64,000 nucleotides of DNA, taken from assembly GCA_029339505.1 (NCBI GenBank), contig JAQISU010000192.1:62001-126000 (forward strand), given 5' to 3'. Position 1 is the first letter of the stretch, and every line of letters starts with the position of its first letter. The translations under genes were made by a program, and so were the position numbers. The notes beneath the pieces are model-generated. The model ran no database searches. It saw nothing but the letters and a program-made list of their open reading frames with translations, and was not told the origin of the DNA. Below, in pieces: positions 11,272 through 24,490 of the stretch. The stretch comes from Unio delphinus. Its lineage: Eukaryota; Mollusca; Bivalvia; Unionida; Unionidae.

Positions 11272-12357
11272 ATGGCTACAGGCAGAGGTACACCTACCTC
11301 ATTATTGAATACGCCTTTACCACAGTCTGTGCATTGGCGACTCTTGTCGCCATTGTCGCCTATTGATAGGAGGCCAAGAAAGTTAATAGACGTAGACAGT
11401 GGTGTTCAATGCTATGCGACTTCAACTCCGTGCGAGGCCGATAGTGGCAATGTACGTGCACGTGATGGATGGGCTGAAGATCTGAGGTTCAGAACCATTA
11501 AAGAGAGTGTGCCTGAGAACGTGAAGGCAGACATTTATGATCGAACCACGTACTCAGTATCCAAGGGAGCGAGTAGTTCGCCTACTGATAGTCTGCTTCA
11601 GACCATTGACACACTCATTACGGACAAGTTTGACAGGTTAAGTACCACCATGGGTCATTTGTTGACAAAATGTTCGAATGGGAGCCGCAGTGAGGTTAAG
11701 GAAGTAAGGGAGACGCCAAACTTTCAGTTGAGCAAGAAGGTCGAAACTGCAAAAACAGAACTCTGTGCTTCTGCGCCTCCAACTAGAAATAAGGCAACAG
11801 TGAAAGCAGACATTTATGATGGTTCTCAACCTTTTCTCGACTATATGACACATTTCGAACACTGCGCTATGATTAATGAATGGAGCGAAACTGAAAAGGG
11901 ATTGCGTTTGGCAGCGTGTTTAAGGAGAGACGCTCTCCAAGTCTTAACCGATCTCCAAGTCCAGCCCGGTCAAGTCGAATTTGAGAAATTGAAAACTTCA
12001 TTGGAAGCTCGCTTTGCGCCTCGTAACCAAGATGAGTACTACAAGGCACAGCTTCGAAGCTGTTTCAGAAAAAAAGGAGAAACGCTCCCTGAATTAGGTC
12101 AAACGATACAGAGACTGGTTTCTTTGGCATATCCTGGTTGCCCGCCTGATATCCGCGATAGGCTTGCAAAGGACCATTTCTTAGGGGCAGTACAAGATGA
12201 AAACCTAAAACTTGAAATTTGGCGGCATCACCCTAGTAGTTTGCAAGAATCCATCAGAGTAGGGGTTGAATGGGAGGCTTTCCTGCGTGCTGGCGTAAGA
12301 CAGAAGCCAGTAAGTTCTGCATGTGGGAGGCAAACGAAGAAGCACGAAAACAATTAG
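11272..12357 (+). CDS. gag: Gag (unit 3)
   Basis: Intact 361-residue copy. Its leader has A instead of G at 11075, a change shared only with unit 7 (28700). Confidence 0.85.
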   Translation: MATGRGTPTSLLNTPLPQSVHWRLLSPLSPIDRRPRKLIDVDSGVQCYATSTPCEADSGNVRARDGWAEDLRFRTIKESVPENVKADIYDRTTYSVSKGASSSPTDSLLQTIDTLITDKFDRLSTTMGHLLTKCSNGSRSEVKEVRETPNFQLSKKVETAKTELCASAPPTRNKATVKADIYDGSQPFLDYMTHFEHCAMINEWSETEKGLRLAACLRRDALQVLTDLQVQPGQVEFEKLKTSLEARFAPRNQDEYYKAQLRSCFRKKGETLPELGQTIQRLVSLAYPGCPPDIRDRLAKDHFLGAVQDENLKLEIWRHHPSSLQESIRVGVEWEAFLRAGVRQKPVSSACGRQTKKHENN

Positions 12358-12773
12358 GCACAGCTATTCGGCATCAGAAAGTCGCCTATGATCTCAAGGT
12401 TCACGGCCAGTCTTTTAGTGATGGTGACATGGTGTGGTTGCACCAGACACTAAGAAAGAAAGGTAAATCACCTAAACTTATGGTCAAATGGACTGGACCG
12501 TGGCGAATTGCAAAGAGGATAACGGATGTTACATACCTGATTGCACGGACCGATCATAAGGCGACTCAGATTGTTCACTTCAACCGACTAAAACCATGCT
12601 TGGTGCGACCTGAGAGTGAACACCAAGACACCGATGGCCAGGAAAATATGCACGATAGCGGTGATGAAACCGATAGGGAAGAAGAGGAATCACCATATCC
12701 AATTACAGCCCAAAGGGCCAAGTTAATGGAACAAAGAAGGGCGCGACGAAGAAACGATGCTGTGTTGTACTAA
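12321..12773 (+). pseudogene. pol: Integrase C-terminal remnant (unit 3)
   Basis: Same remnant as unit 1. The downstream variant site carries T. Confidence 0.8.
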
Positions 12774-14384
12774 GGTGCACACATACATTGTAAATGAGTT
12801 CAGATATGTCATGTGCTAGTAGCACTTACAATGAGTAAAACTCCAAAATTTGAATAAGCGTCATACACCAGTAGAAACGGCAAATAAAAGTTATAAATGG
12901 GTGGGTAATAATTTTTCCCCGTAATTATTACATGGATGGGTTGAGACATATTGTCTACGGGTGACAATTAAAAGCCGCGCAGTTACAATTAAATCAGAAT
13001 GCGCCCAAAGGCTATGTAAATAATTTGATTATTGGTGTGATTATTTGTTTTATATTTTTAAATTCTGTAACGACAGATGTCGGTCTTGATTGGGGTTTTA
13101 TTATTGTATGTATTAGTTTTATAATTTGCAATCATGTGGTGTTAGAGCAGAAAAGTTCTAGAAGTTGTTGCTGCATGAGACCAGGTGGTAAATTAAGTCT
13201 AGTTGTTTGAATTGTGCTTGGAGTTAAACATGGCTGAATTGAAAGAAAATAAGGGTATTATGTATGGGTGTTTGGAGGCTGGTGGACTATTTGTTTATTT
13301 TTATGTTTGTGTTGCTGTAGGGTACGGTTAAGTGGTGAAAAGATGATTGAAAAGGCAGTGTCAAGTCTAGCGTTCTGTTGGTGACAATAGGGTCGCGCCA
13401 GATGGGCGTTGAAGTCATGGTTGACTTATTTTTGAGGTTCTTAAGAGGTCGTGTTTCATTTGAAGAACGCATTCTCTAACCTCGTGGGGTAGTACAGGAC
13501 GGAACCTGTATTTTGTTTGTCATTGAACTGTTAGCGACTTGCCAGTTGAGAATTGATTTATACAGAGCACATTAAGAAGGAAGAAAGAAATCGTCTACAC
13601 GCATCTTCATGATCATATATGGTTCAGCGAGGTTTTCATCATGCATAGTTTGACTTGTCTGCATGAATGGAATGGTGTCAATTTGGAAAACTGAAGGACA
13701 GTTCAAAGCACGTGTTAGTTATTTAGCAGCATGAAGAAATTGTAGTGCACACCACAATTATAGTTGAATCGTGATGTAATAGTGTTCCAAACTTTAGCGT
13801 TTGGGGATAGGTTTTCTTAGGGATTTAGGTAACAACTGGTGTGGAATTTGTAGTGAATTAACAGTGAAAGAAACAAATAGGATCGTCTGGCACAGACTGA
13901 GTTGAAAAATATTTGCGCATTGAAGTCATGGTTGACTTGTTGGAGGTTAGTAAGAGAAGGTGTCTCTGAAGAACGCTAACCTCGTGATATGTACAGGTGT
14001 ACCAAGGTCTATTAGGAGAACGTGTGTCCTGGTGGAAACGCAATCTCCAGACCAGAGTTTTAATGTAAAGAGGAATGGTTCTGGTTGCATTTGATGTCTG
14101 TTGTTAGAGACCTATGCTTAGACAAGTCAATTTCGAGGAAGTCGTGAGGGAGTTTGAACCCGACTAAGTGGTTGAAACATTATTTCATCTTGGATTCAAC
14201 TTGTTTAGATTTGGATAGTTTATGTTGTTGTATATAATCATATTGGTAATCGTTTATCGGGTGTGGGGTTAAATTTAGAAAAAAAAAAAAAAAAAAAAAA
14301 AAAATACTTCAAATTGTGATTTAGATCACAGAAATGTGACGTTTGTGTCACTCGGGACGAGTGATCTTTTAAAGGCGGGGGTAA

Positions 14385-15007
14385 TGTCATAAATTTGGAG
14401 TAAGTGTTAGTGAATTTGAACCATGCTTGGGTCGTTAGTAGTGATTTTGGGTACAAGCCGAATGACTGTCCCTGTAGTAACATAGTCCATATTAAAATTC
14501 AGTGGTGTATACAAGTAGTGTGATTGGAAAGGCAGCATTTATGGTTGGAAATCAGTAAATTATAGAATGGAATCAATAAGTTGGAACTTGGTAGGTACCG
14601 TTTATGTGGCCATAGTGGAAAATTGGCGTATGTATATGAGTGTGATACGCCGGAAATTCTGTGGATGGACTGGCCTAGGGTCGCGCAGTTAAATATTTCC
14701 CAGTTAGTAAGGGAATACTGGTGTAATTTCTATGGCATGACAAGCTATCGGTACGGAAAACGGATAATAATGAAGAAAAACCATGTAAAGGTGCAGTTAA
14801 TGGACGTTTGGGCAAGTTGTCTCCTCTGGGTCGCCCATTGATTACAGCAAAGATTAATAATTATAGCAGACACGTCTTTCTTTCCATTTTACAACTTAAG
14901 TTGTATGGAAGTCTTTGGAAATTTGGGGAAAACATATGACTTCCAGCGTGACTCGCGCCAGGGTTTTGACACCGCTCGGTCAAGTGAATACCCCTGTGCG
15001 TGTAACA
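14385..15007 (+). repeat. LTR, copy 4
   Basis: Same termini as copy 1. The upstream A tract is 26 rather than 25 long, shifting all later coordinates of this unit by one. Confidence 0.65.
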
Positions 15008-15678
15008 AGAAAAATTTCTGGTGGCAGCGGTGGGATATGTGTGAATAGTTCTGTCATGGTTTGCAATTTATTCAGAGTTATTATGTGTCAAACTGACTAT
15101 TGCTTCGCATTTGGAAAGAAAGAGGAAATAAATATTATGGCTAGTGCGACTTTAACTTCGTTTATTGAGATTTCGCGACATTTGGTCTGCGAGAGTAGAT
15201 ATATGCATTTGCTGCTGAGAAGGATTTTTAAGAGGAGTACTATGTCAAGCAGGATGGAGTGTTTTATCCGGGATATAGAACAGCGATGACAAAAGTATTG
15301 TATTTGGTAGGTCGCGCAGAAAGCGAAAAGTTGAGCAGACATTTTTATGATAGTCGGCTGTGTTAGTATTTTTACTTATGTTAGAGTAAAGGCATTAGCT
15401 GGTTATTATTTTTAAAGTTAGTAGTTTACAAGAACAATTAATAAAAGCAAAAGAACGTGTGTTTGACAACACCTTCTCCCCGCTGTATTTGGTAAATTCA
15501 TAAACCTTATGCTGTATTTATTGAAATTCAATAAGGGATTAGGGGGCTTATAATAATAATAATAGCAATAACAACCGCATACGGTTTCATTGGTCTTAAA
15601 TAGCAATTGGTAGTGTGCTACCAAGTACATCGACACAGGCAAATTGTGAGTATTGCAAGAGTATTATAAATTATTAGG

Positions 15679-16764
15679 ATGGCTACAGGCAGAGGTACAC
15701 CTACCTCATTATTGAATACGCCTTTACCACAGTCTGTGCATTGGCGACTCTTGTCGCCATTGTCGCCTATTTATAGGAGGCCAAGAAAGTTAATAGACGT
15801 AGACAGTGGTGTTCAATGCTATGCGACTTCAACTCCGTGCGAGGCCGATAGTGGCAATGTACGTGCACGTGATGGATGGGCTGAAGATCTGAGGTTCAGA
15901 ACCATTAAAGAGAGTGTGCCTGAGAACGTGAAGGCAGACATTTATGATCGAACCACGTACTCAGTATCCAAGGGAGCGAGTAGTTCGCCTACTGATAGTC
16001 TGCTTCAGACCATTGACACACTCATTACGGACAAGTTTGACAGGTTAAGTACCACCATGGGTCATTTGTTGACAAAATGTTCGAATGGGAGCCGCAGTGA
16101 GGTTAAGGAAGTAAGGGAGACGCCAAACTTTCAGTTGAGCAAGAAGGTCGAAACTGCAAAAACAGAACTCTGTGCTTCTGCGCCTCCAACTAGAAATAAG
16201 GCAACAGTGAAAGCAGACATTTATGATGGTTCTCAACCTTTTCTCGACTATATGACACATTTCGAACACTGCGCTATGATTAATGAATGGAGCGAAACTG
16301 AAAAGGGATTGCGTTTGGCAGCGTGTTTAAGGAGAGACGCTCTCCAAGTCTTAACCGATCTCCAAGTCCAGCCCGGTCAAGTCGAATTTGAGAAATTGAA
16401 AACTTCATTGGAAGCTCGCTTTGCGCCTCGTAACCAAGATGAGTACTACAAGGCACAGCTTCGAAGCTGTTTCAGAAAAAAAGGAGAAACGCTCCCTGAA
16501 TTAGGTCAAACGATACAGAGACTGGTTTCTTTGGCATATCCTGGTTGCCCGCCTGATATCCGCGATAGGCTTGCAAAGGACCATTTCTTAGGGGCAGTAC
16601 AAGATGAAAACCTAAAACTTGAAATTTGGCGGCATCACCCTAGTAGTTTGCAAGAATCCATCAGAGTAGGGGTTGAATGGGAGGCTTTCCTGCGTGCTGG
16701 CGTAAGACAGAAGCCAGTAAGTTCTGCATGTGGGAGGCAAACGAAGAAGCACGAAAACAATTAG
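15679..16764 (+). CDS. gag: Gag (unit 4), Asp32 to Tyr variant
   Basis: Intact 361-residue copy. Codon 32 reads TAT (Tyr) instead of GAT (Asp) because of G to T at 15772. The same change, together with the 26-A tract, is found only in unit 10. Confidence 0.85.
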   Translation: MATGRGTPTSLLNTPLPQSVHWRLLSPLSPIYRRPRKLIDVDSGVQCYATSTPCEADSGNVRARDGWAEDLRFRTIKESVPENVKADIYDRTTYSVSKGASSSPTDSLLQTIDTLITDKFDRLSTTMGHLLTKCSNGSRSEVKEVRETPNFQLSKKVETAKTELCASAPPTRNKATVKADIYDGSQPFLDYMTHFEHCAMINEWSETEKGLRLAACLRRDALQVLTDLQVQPGQVEFEKLKTSLEARFAPRNQDEYYKAQLRSCFRKKGETLPELGQTIQRLVSLAYPGCPPDIRDRLAKDHFLGAVQDENLKLEIWRHHPSSLQESIRVGVEWEAFLRAGVRQKPVSSACGRQTKKHENN

Positions 16765-17180
16765 GCACAGCTATTCGGCATCAGAAAGTCGCCTATGATC
16801 TCAAGGTTCACGGCCAGTCTTTTAGTGATGGTGACATGGTGTGGTTGCACCAGACACTAAGAAAGAAAGGTAAATCACCTAAACTTATGGTCAAATGGAC
16901 TGGACCGTGGCGAATTGCAAAGAGGATAACGGATGTTACATACCTGATTGCACGGACCGATCATAAGGCGACTCAGATTGTTCACTTCAACCGACTAAAA
17001 CCATGCTTGGTGCGACCTGAGAGTGAACACCAAGACACCGATGGCCAGGAAAATATGCACGATAGCGGTGATGAAACCGATAGGGAAGAAGAGGAATCAC
17101 CATATCCAATTACAGCCCAAAGGGCCAAGTTAATGGAACAAAGAAGGGCGCGACGAAGAAACGATGCTGTGTTGTACTAA
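16728..17180 (+). pseudogene. pol: Integrase C-terminal remnant (unit 4)
   Basis: Same remnant as unit 1. The downstream variant site carries T. Confidence 0.8.
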
Positions 17181-18790
17181 GGTGCACACATACATTGTAA
17201 ATGAGTTCAGATATGTCATGTGCTAGTAGCACTTACAATGAGTAAAACTCCAAAATTTGAATAAGCGTCATACACCAGTAGAAACGGCAAATAAAAGTTA
17301 TAAATGGGTGGGTAATAATTTTTCCCCGTAATTATTACATGGATGGGTTGAGACATATTGTCTACGGGTGACAATTAAAAGCCGCGCAGTTACAATTAAA
17401 TCAGAATGCGCCCAAAGGCTATGTAAATAATTTGATTATTGGTGTGATTATTTGTTTTATATTTTTAAATTCTGTAACGACAGATGTCGGTCTTGATTGG
17501 GGTTTTATTATTGTATGTATTAGTTTTATAATTTGCAATCATGTGGTGTTAGAGCAGAAAAGTTCTAGAAGTTGTTGCTGCATGAGACCAGGTGGTAAAT
17601 TAAGTCTAGTTGTTTGAATTGTGCTTGGAGTTAAACATGGCTGAATTGAAAGAAAATAAGGGTATTATGTATGGGTGTTTGGAGGCTGGTGGACTATTTG
17701 TTTATTTTTATGTTTGTGTTGCTGTAGGGTACGGTTAAGTGGTGAAAAGATGATTGAAAAGGCAGTGTCAAGTCTAGCGTTCTGTTGGTGACAATAGGGT
17801 CGCGCCAGATGGGCGTTGAAGTCATGGTTGACTTATTTTTGAGGTTCTTAAGAGGTCGTGTTTCATTTGAAGAACGCATTCTCTAACCTCGTGGGGTAGT
17901 ACAGGACGGAACCTGTATTTTGTTTGTCATTGAACTGTTAGCGACTTGCCAGTTGAGAATTGATTTATACAGAGCACATTAAGAAGGAAGAAAGAAATCG
18001 TCTACACGCATCTTCATGATCATATATGGTTCAGCGAGGTTTTCATCATGCATAGTTTGACTTGTCTGCATGAATGGAATGGTGTCAATTTGGAAAACTG
18101 AAGGACAGTTCAAAGCACGTGTTAGTTATTTAGCAGCATGAAGAAATTGTAGTGCACACCACAATTATAGTTGAATCGTGATGTAATAGTGTTCCAAACT
18201 TTAGCGTTTGGGGATAGGTTTTCTTAGGGATTTAGGTAACAACTGGTGTGGAATTTGTAGTGAATTAACAGTGAAAGAAACAAATAGGATCGTCTGGCAC
18301 AGACTGAGTTGAAAAATATTTGCGCATTGAAGTCATGGTTGACTTGTTGGAGGTTAGTAAGAGAAGGTGTCTCTGAAGAACGCTAACCTCGTGATATGTA
18401 CAGGTGTACCAAGGTCTATTAGGAGAACGTGTGTCCTGGTGGAAACGCAATCTCCAGACCAGAGTTTTAATGTAAAGAGGAATGGTTCTGGTTGCATTTG
18501 ATGTCTGTTGTTAGAGACCTATGCTTAGACAAGTCAATTTCGAGGAAGTCGTGAGGGAGTTTGAACCCGACTAAGTGGTTGAAACATTATTTCATCTTGG
18601 ATTCAACTTGTTTAGATTTGGATAGTTTATGTTGTTGTATATAATCATATTGGTAATCGTTTATCGGGTGTGGGGTTAAATTTAGAAAAAAAAAAAAAAA
18701 AAAAAAAAAATACTTCAAATTGTGATTTAGATCACAGAAATGTGACGTTTGTGTCACTCGGGACGAGTGATCTTTTAAAGGCGGGGGTAA

Positions 18791-19413
18791 TGTCATAAAT
18801 TTGGAGTAAGTGTTAGTGAATTTGAACCATGCTTGGGTCGTTAGTAGTGATTTTGGGTACAAGCCGAATGACTGTCCCTGTAGTAACATAGTCCATATTA
18901 AAATTCAGTGGTGTATACAAGTAGTGTGATTGGAAAGGCAGCATTTATGGTTGGAAATCAGTAAATTATAGAATGGAATCAATAAGTTGGAACTTGGTAG
19001 GTACCGTTTATGTGGCCATAGTGGAAAATTGGCGTATGTATATGAGTGTGATACGCCGGAAATTCTGTGGATGGACTGGCCTAGGGTCGCGCAGTTAAAT
19101 ATTTCCCAGTTAGTAAGGGAATACTGGTGTAATTTCTATGGCATGACAAGCTATCGGTACGGAAAACGGATAATAATGAAGAAAAACCATGTAAAGGTGC
19201 AGTTAATGGACGTTTGGGCAAGTTGTCTCCTCTGGGTCGCCCATTGATTACAGCAAAGATTAATAATTATAGCAGACACGTCTTTCTTTCCATTTTACAA
19301 CTTAAGTTGTATGGAAGTCTTTGGAAATTTGGGGAAAACATATGACTTCCAGCGTGACTCGCGCCAGGGTTTTGACACCGCTCGGTCAAGTGAATACCCC
19401 TGTGCGTGTAACA
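18791..19413 (+). repeat. LTR, copy 5
   Basis: Same termini as copy 1, with the primer site at 19425. Confidence 0.65.
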
Positions 19414-20084
19414 AGAAAAATTTCTGGTGGCAGCGGTGGGATATGTGTGAATAGTTCTGTCATGGTTTGCAATTTATTCAGAGTTATTATGTGTCAAACT
19501 GACTATTGCTTCGCATTTGGAAAGAAAGAGGAAATAAATATTATGGCTAGTGCGACTTTAACTTCGTTTATTGAGATTTCGCGACATTTGGTCTGCGAGA
19601 GTAGATATATGCATTTGCTGCTGAGAAGGATTTTTAAGAGGAGTACTATGTCAAGCAGGATGGAGTGTTTTATCCGGGATATAGAACAGCGATGACAAAA
19701 GTATTGTATTTGGTAGGTCGCGCAGAAAGCGAAAAGTTGAGCAGACATTTTTATGATAGTCGGCTGTGTTAGTATTTTTACTTATGTTAGAGTAAAGGCA
19801 TTAGCTGGTTATTATTTTTAAAGTTAGTAGTTTACAAGAACAATTAATAAAAGCAAAAGAACGTGTGTTTGACAACACCTTCTCCCCGCTGTATTTGGTA
19901 AATTCATAAACCTTATGCTGTATTTATTGAAATTCAATAAGGGATTAGGGGGCTTATAATAATAATAATAGCAATAACAACCGCATACGGTTTCATTGGT
20001 CTTAAATAGCAATTGGTAGTGTGCTACCAAGTACATCGACACAGGCAAATTGTGAGTATTGCAAGAGTATTATAAATTATTAGG

Positions 20085-21170
20085 ATGGCTACAGGCAGAG
20101 GTACACCTACCTCATTATTGAATACGCCTTTACCACAGTCTGTGCATTGGCGACTCTTGTCGCCATTGTCGCCTATTGATAGGAGGCCAAGAAAGTTAAT
20201 AGACGTAGACAGTGGTGTTCAATGCTATGCGACTTCAACTCCGTGCGAGGCCGATAGTGGCAATGTACGTGCACGTGATGGATGGGCTGAAGATCTGAGG
20301 TTCAGAACCATTAAAGAGAGTGTGCCTGAGAACGTGAAGGCAGACATTTATGATCGAACCACGTACTCAGTATCCAAGGGAGCGAGTAGTTCGCCTACTG
20401 ATAGTCTGCTTCAGACCATTGACACACTCATTACGGACAAGTTTGACAGGTTAAGTACCACCATGGGTCATTTGTTGACAAAATGTTCGAATGGGAGCCG
20501 CAGTGAGGTTAAGGAAGTAAGGGAGACGCCAAACTTTCAGTTGAGCAAGAAGGTCGAAACTGCAAAAACAGAACTCTGTGCTTCTGCGCCTCCAACTAGA
20601 AATAAGGCAACAGTGAAAGCAGACATTTATGATGGTTCTCAACCTTTTCTCGACTATATGACACATTTCGAACACTGCGCTATGATTAATGAATGGAGCG
20701 AAACTGAAAAGGGATTGCGTTTGGCAGCGTGTTTAAGGAGAGACGCTCTCCAAGTCTTAACCGATCTCCAAGTCCAGCCCGGTCAAGTCGAATTTGAGAA
20801 ATTGAAAACTTCATTGGAAGCTCGCTTTGCGCCTCGTAACCAAGATGAGTACTACAAGGCACAGCTTCGAAGCTGTTTCAGAAAAAAAGGAGAAACGCTC
20901 CCTGAATTAGGTCAAACGATACAGAGACTGGTTTCTTTGGCATATCCTGGTTGCCCGCCTGATATCCGCGATAGGCTTGCAAAGGACCATTTCTTAGGGG
21001 CAGTACAAGATGAAAACCTAAAACTTGAAATTTGGCGGCATCACCCTAGTAGTTTGCAAGAATCCATCAGAGTAGGGGTTGAATGGGAGGCTTTCCTGCG
21101 TGCTGGCGTAAGACAGAAGCCAGTAAGTTCTGCATGTGGGAGGCAAACGAAGAAGCACGAAAACAATTAG
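20085..21170 (+). CDS. gag: Gag (unit 5)
   Basis: Intact 361-residue copy, same protein as unit 1. Confidence 0.85.
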   Translation: MATGRGTPTSLLNTPLPQSVHWRLLSPLSPIDRRPRKLIDVDSGVQCYATSTPCEADSGNVRARDGWAEDLRFRTIKESVPENVKADIYDRTTYSVSKGASSSPTDSLLQTIDTLITDKFDRLSTTMGHLLTKCSNGSRSEVKEVRETPNFQLSKKVETAKTELCASAPPTRNKATVKADIYDGSQPFLDYMTHFEHCAMINEWSETEKGLRLAACLRRDALQVLTDLQVQPGQVEFEKLKTSLEARFAPRNQDEYYKAQLRSCFRKKGETLPELGQTIQRLVSLAYPGCPPDIRDRLAKDHFLGAVQDENLKLEIWRHHPSSLQESIRVGVEWEAFLRAGVRQKPVSSACGRQTKKHENN

Positions 21171-21586
21171 GCACAGCTATTCGGCATCAGAAAGTCGCCT
21201 ATGATCTCAAGGTTCACGGCCAGTCTTTTAGTGATGGTGACATGGTGTGGTTGCACCAGACACTAAGAAAGAAAGGTAAATCACCTAAACTTATGGTCAA
21301 ATGGACTGGACCGTGGCGAATTGCAAAGAGGATAACGGATGTTACATACCTGATTGCACGGACCGATCATAAGGCGACTCAGATTGTTCACTTCAACCGA
21401 CTAAAACCATGCTTGGTGCGACCTGAGAGTGAACACCAAGACACCGATGGCCAGGAAAATATGCACGATAGCGGTGATGAAACCGATAGGGAAGAAGAGG
21501 AATCACCATATCCAATTACAGCCCAAAGGGCCAAGTTAATGGAACAAAGAAGGGCGCGACGAAGAAACGATGCTGTGTTGTACTAA
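21134..21586 (+). pseudogene. pol: Integrase C-terminal remnant (unit 5)
   Basis: Same remnant as unit 1. The downstream variant site carries G, as in units 2, 6 and 8. Confidence 0.8.
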
Positions 21587-23196
21587 GGTGCACACATACA
21601 TTGTAAATGAGTTCAGATATGTCATGTGCTAGTAGCACTTACAATGAGTAAAACTCCAAAATTTGAATAAGCGTCATACACCAGTAGAAACGGCAAATAA
21701 AAGTTATAAATGGGTGGGTAATAATTTTTCCCCGTAATTATTACATGGATGGGTTGAGACATATTGTCTACGGGTGACAATTAAAAGCCGCGCAGTTACA
21801 ATTAAATCAGAATGCGCCCAAAGGCTATGTAAATAATTTGATTATTGGGGTGATTATTTGTTTTATATTTTTAAATTCTGTAACGACAGATGTCGGTCTT
21901 GATTGGGGTTTTATTATTGTATGTATTAGTTTTATAATTTGCAATCATGTGGTGTTAGAGCAGAAAAGTTCTAGAAGTTGTTGCTGCATGAGACCAGGTG
22001 GTAAATTAAGTCTAGTTGTTTGAATTGTGCTTGGAGTTAAACATGGCTGAATTGAAAGAAAATAAGGGTATTATGTATGGGTGTTTGGAGGCTGGTGGAC
22101 TATTTGTTTATTTTTATGTTTGTGTTGCTGTAGGGTACGGTTAAGTGGTGAAAAGATGATTGAAAAGGCAGTGTCAAGTCTAGCGTTCTGTTGGTGACAA
22201 TAGGGTCGCGCCAGATGGGCGTTGAAGTCATGGTTGACTTATTTTTGAGGTTCTTAAGAGGTCGTGTTTCATTTGAAGAACGCATTCTCTAACCTCGTGG
22301 GGTAGTACAGGACGGAACCTGTATTTTGTTTGTCATTGAACTGTTAGCGACTTGCCAGTTGAGAATTGATTTATACAGAGCACATTAAGAAGGAAGAAAG
22401 AAATCGTCTACACGCATCTTCATGATCATATATGGTTCAGCGAGGTTTTCATCATGCATAGTTTGACTTGTCTGCATGAATGGAATGGTGTCAATTTGGA
22501 AAACTGAAGGACAGTTCAAAGCACGTGTTAGTTATTTAGCAGCATGAAGAAATTGTAGTGCACACCACAATTATAGTTGAATCGTGATGTAATAGTGTTC
22601 CAAACTTTAGCGTTTGGGGATAGGTTTTCTTAGGGATTTAGGTAACAACTGGTGTGGAATTTGTAGTGAATTAACAGTGAAAGAAACAAATAGGATCGTC
22701 TGGCACAGACTGAGTTGAAAAATATTTGCGCATTGAAGTCATGGTTGACTTGTTGGAGGTTAGTAAGAGAAGGTGTCTCTGAAGAACGCTAACCTCGTGA
22801 TATGTACAGGTGTACCAAGGTCTATTAGGAGAACGTGTGTCCTGGTGGAAACGCAATCTCCAGACCAGAGTTTTAATGTAAAGAGGAATGGTTCTGGTTG
22901 CATTTGATGTCTGTTGTTAGAGACCTATGCTTAGACAAGTCAATTTCGAGGAAGTCGTGAGGGAGTTTGAACCCGACTAAGTGGTTGAAACATTATTTCA
23001 TCTTGGATTCAACTTGTTTAGATTTGGATAGTTTATGTTGTTGTATATAATCATATTGGTAATCGTTTATCGGGTGTGGGGTTAAATTTAGAAAAAAAAA
23101 AAAAAAAAAAAAAAAATACTTCAAATTGTGATTTAGATCACAGAAATGTGACGTTTGTGTCACTCGGGACGAGTGATCTTTTAAAGGCGGGGGTAA

Positions 23197-23819
23197 TGTC
23201 ATAAATTTGGAGTAAGTGTTAGTGAATTTGAACCATGCTTGGGTCGTTAGTAGTGATTTTGGGTACAAGCCGAATGACTGTCCCTGTAGTAACATAGTCC
23301 ATATTAAAATTCAGTGGTGTATACAAGTAGTGTGATTGGAAAGGCAGCATTTATGGTTGGAAATCAGTAAATTATAGAATGGAATCAATAAGTTGGAACT
23401 TGGTAGGTACCGTTTATGTGGCCATAGTGGAAAATTGGCGTATGTATATGAGTGTGATACGCCGGAAATTCTGTGGATGGACTGGCCTAGGGTCGCGCAG
23501 TTAAATATTTCCCAGTTAGTAAGGGAATACTGGTGTAATTTCTATGGCATGACAAGCTATCGGTACGGAAAACGGATAATAATGAAGAAAAACCATGTAA
23601 AGGTGCAGTTAATGGACGTTTGGGCAAGTTGTCTCCTCTGGGTCGCCCATTGATTACAGCAAAGATTAATAATTATAGCAGACACGTCTTTCTTTCCATT
23701 TTACAACTTAAGTTGTATGGAAGTCTTTGGAAATTTGGGGAAAACATATGACTTCCAGCGTGACTCGCGCCAGGGTTTTGACACCGCTCGGTCAAGTGAA
23801 TACCCCTGTGCGTGTAACA
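23197..23819 (+). repeat. LTR, copy 6
   Basis: Same termini as copy 1, with the primer site at 23831. Confidence 0.65.
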
Positions 23820-24490
23820 AGAAAAATTTCTGGTGGCAGCGGTGGGATATGTGTGAATAGTTCTGTCATGGTTTGCAATTTATTCAGAGTTATTATGTGT
23901 CAAACTGACTATTGCTTCGCATTTGGAAAGAAAGAGGAAATAAATATTATGGCTAGTGCGACTTTAACTTCGTTTATTGAGATTTCGCGACATTTGGTCT
24001 GCGAGAGTAGATATATGCATTTGCTGCTGAGAAGGATTTTTAAGAGGAGTACTATGTCAAGCAGGATGGAGTGTTTTATCCGGGATATAGAACAGCGATG
24101 ACAAAAGTATTGTATTTGGTAGGTCGCGCAGAAAGCGAAAAGTTGAGCAGACATTTTTATGATAGTCGGCTGTGTTAGTATTTTTACTTATGTTAGAGTA
24201 AAGGCATTAGCTGGTTATTATTTTTAAAGTTAGTAGTTTACAAGAACAATTAATAAAAGCAAAAGAACGTGTGTTTGACAACACCTTCTCCCCGCTGTAT
24301 TTGGTAAATTCATAAACCTTATGCTGTATTTATTGAAATTCAATAAGGGATTAGGGGGCTTATAATAATAATAATAGCAATAACAACCGCATACGGTTTC
24401 ATTGGTCTTAAATAGCAATTGGTAGTGTGCTACCAAGTACATCGACACAGGCAAATTGTGAGTATTGCAAGAGTATTATAAATTATTAGG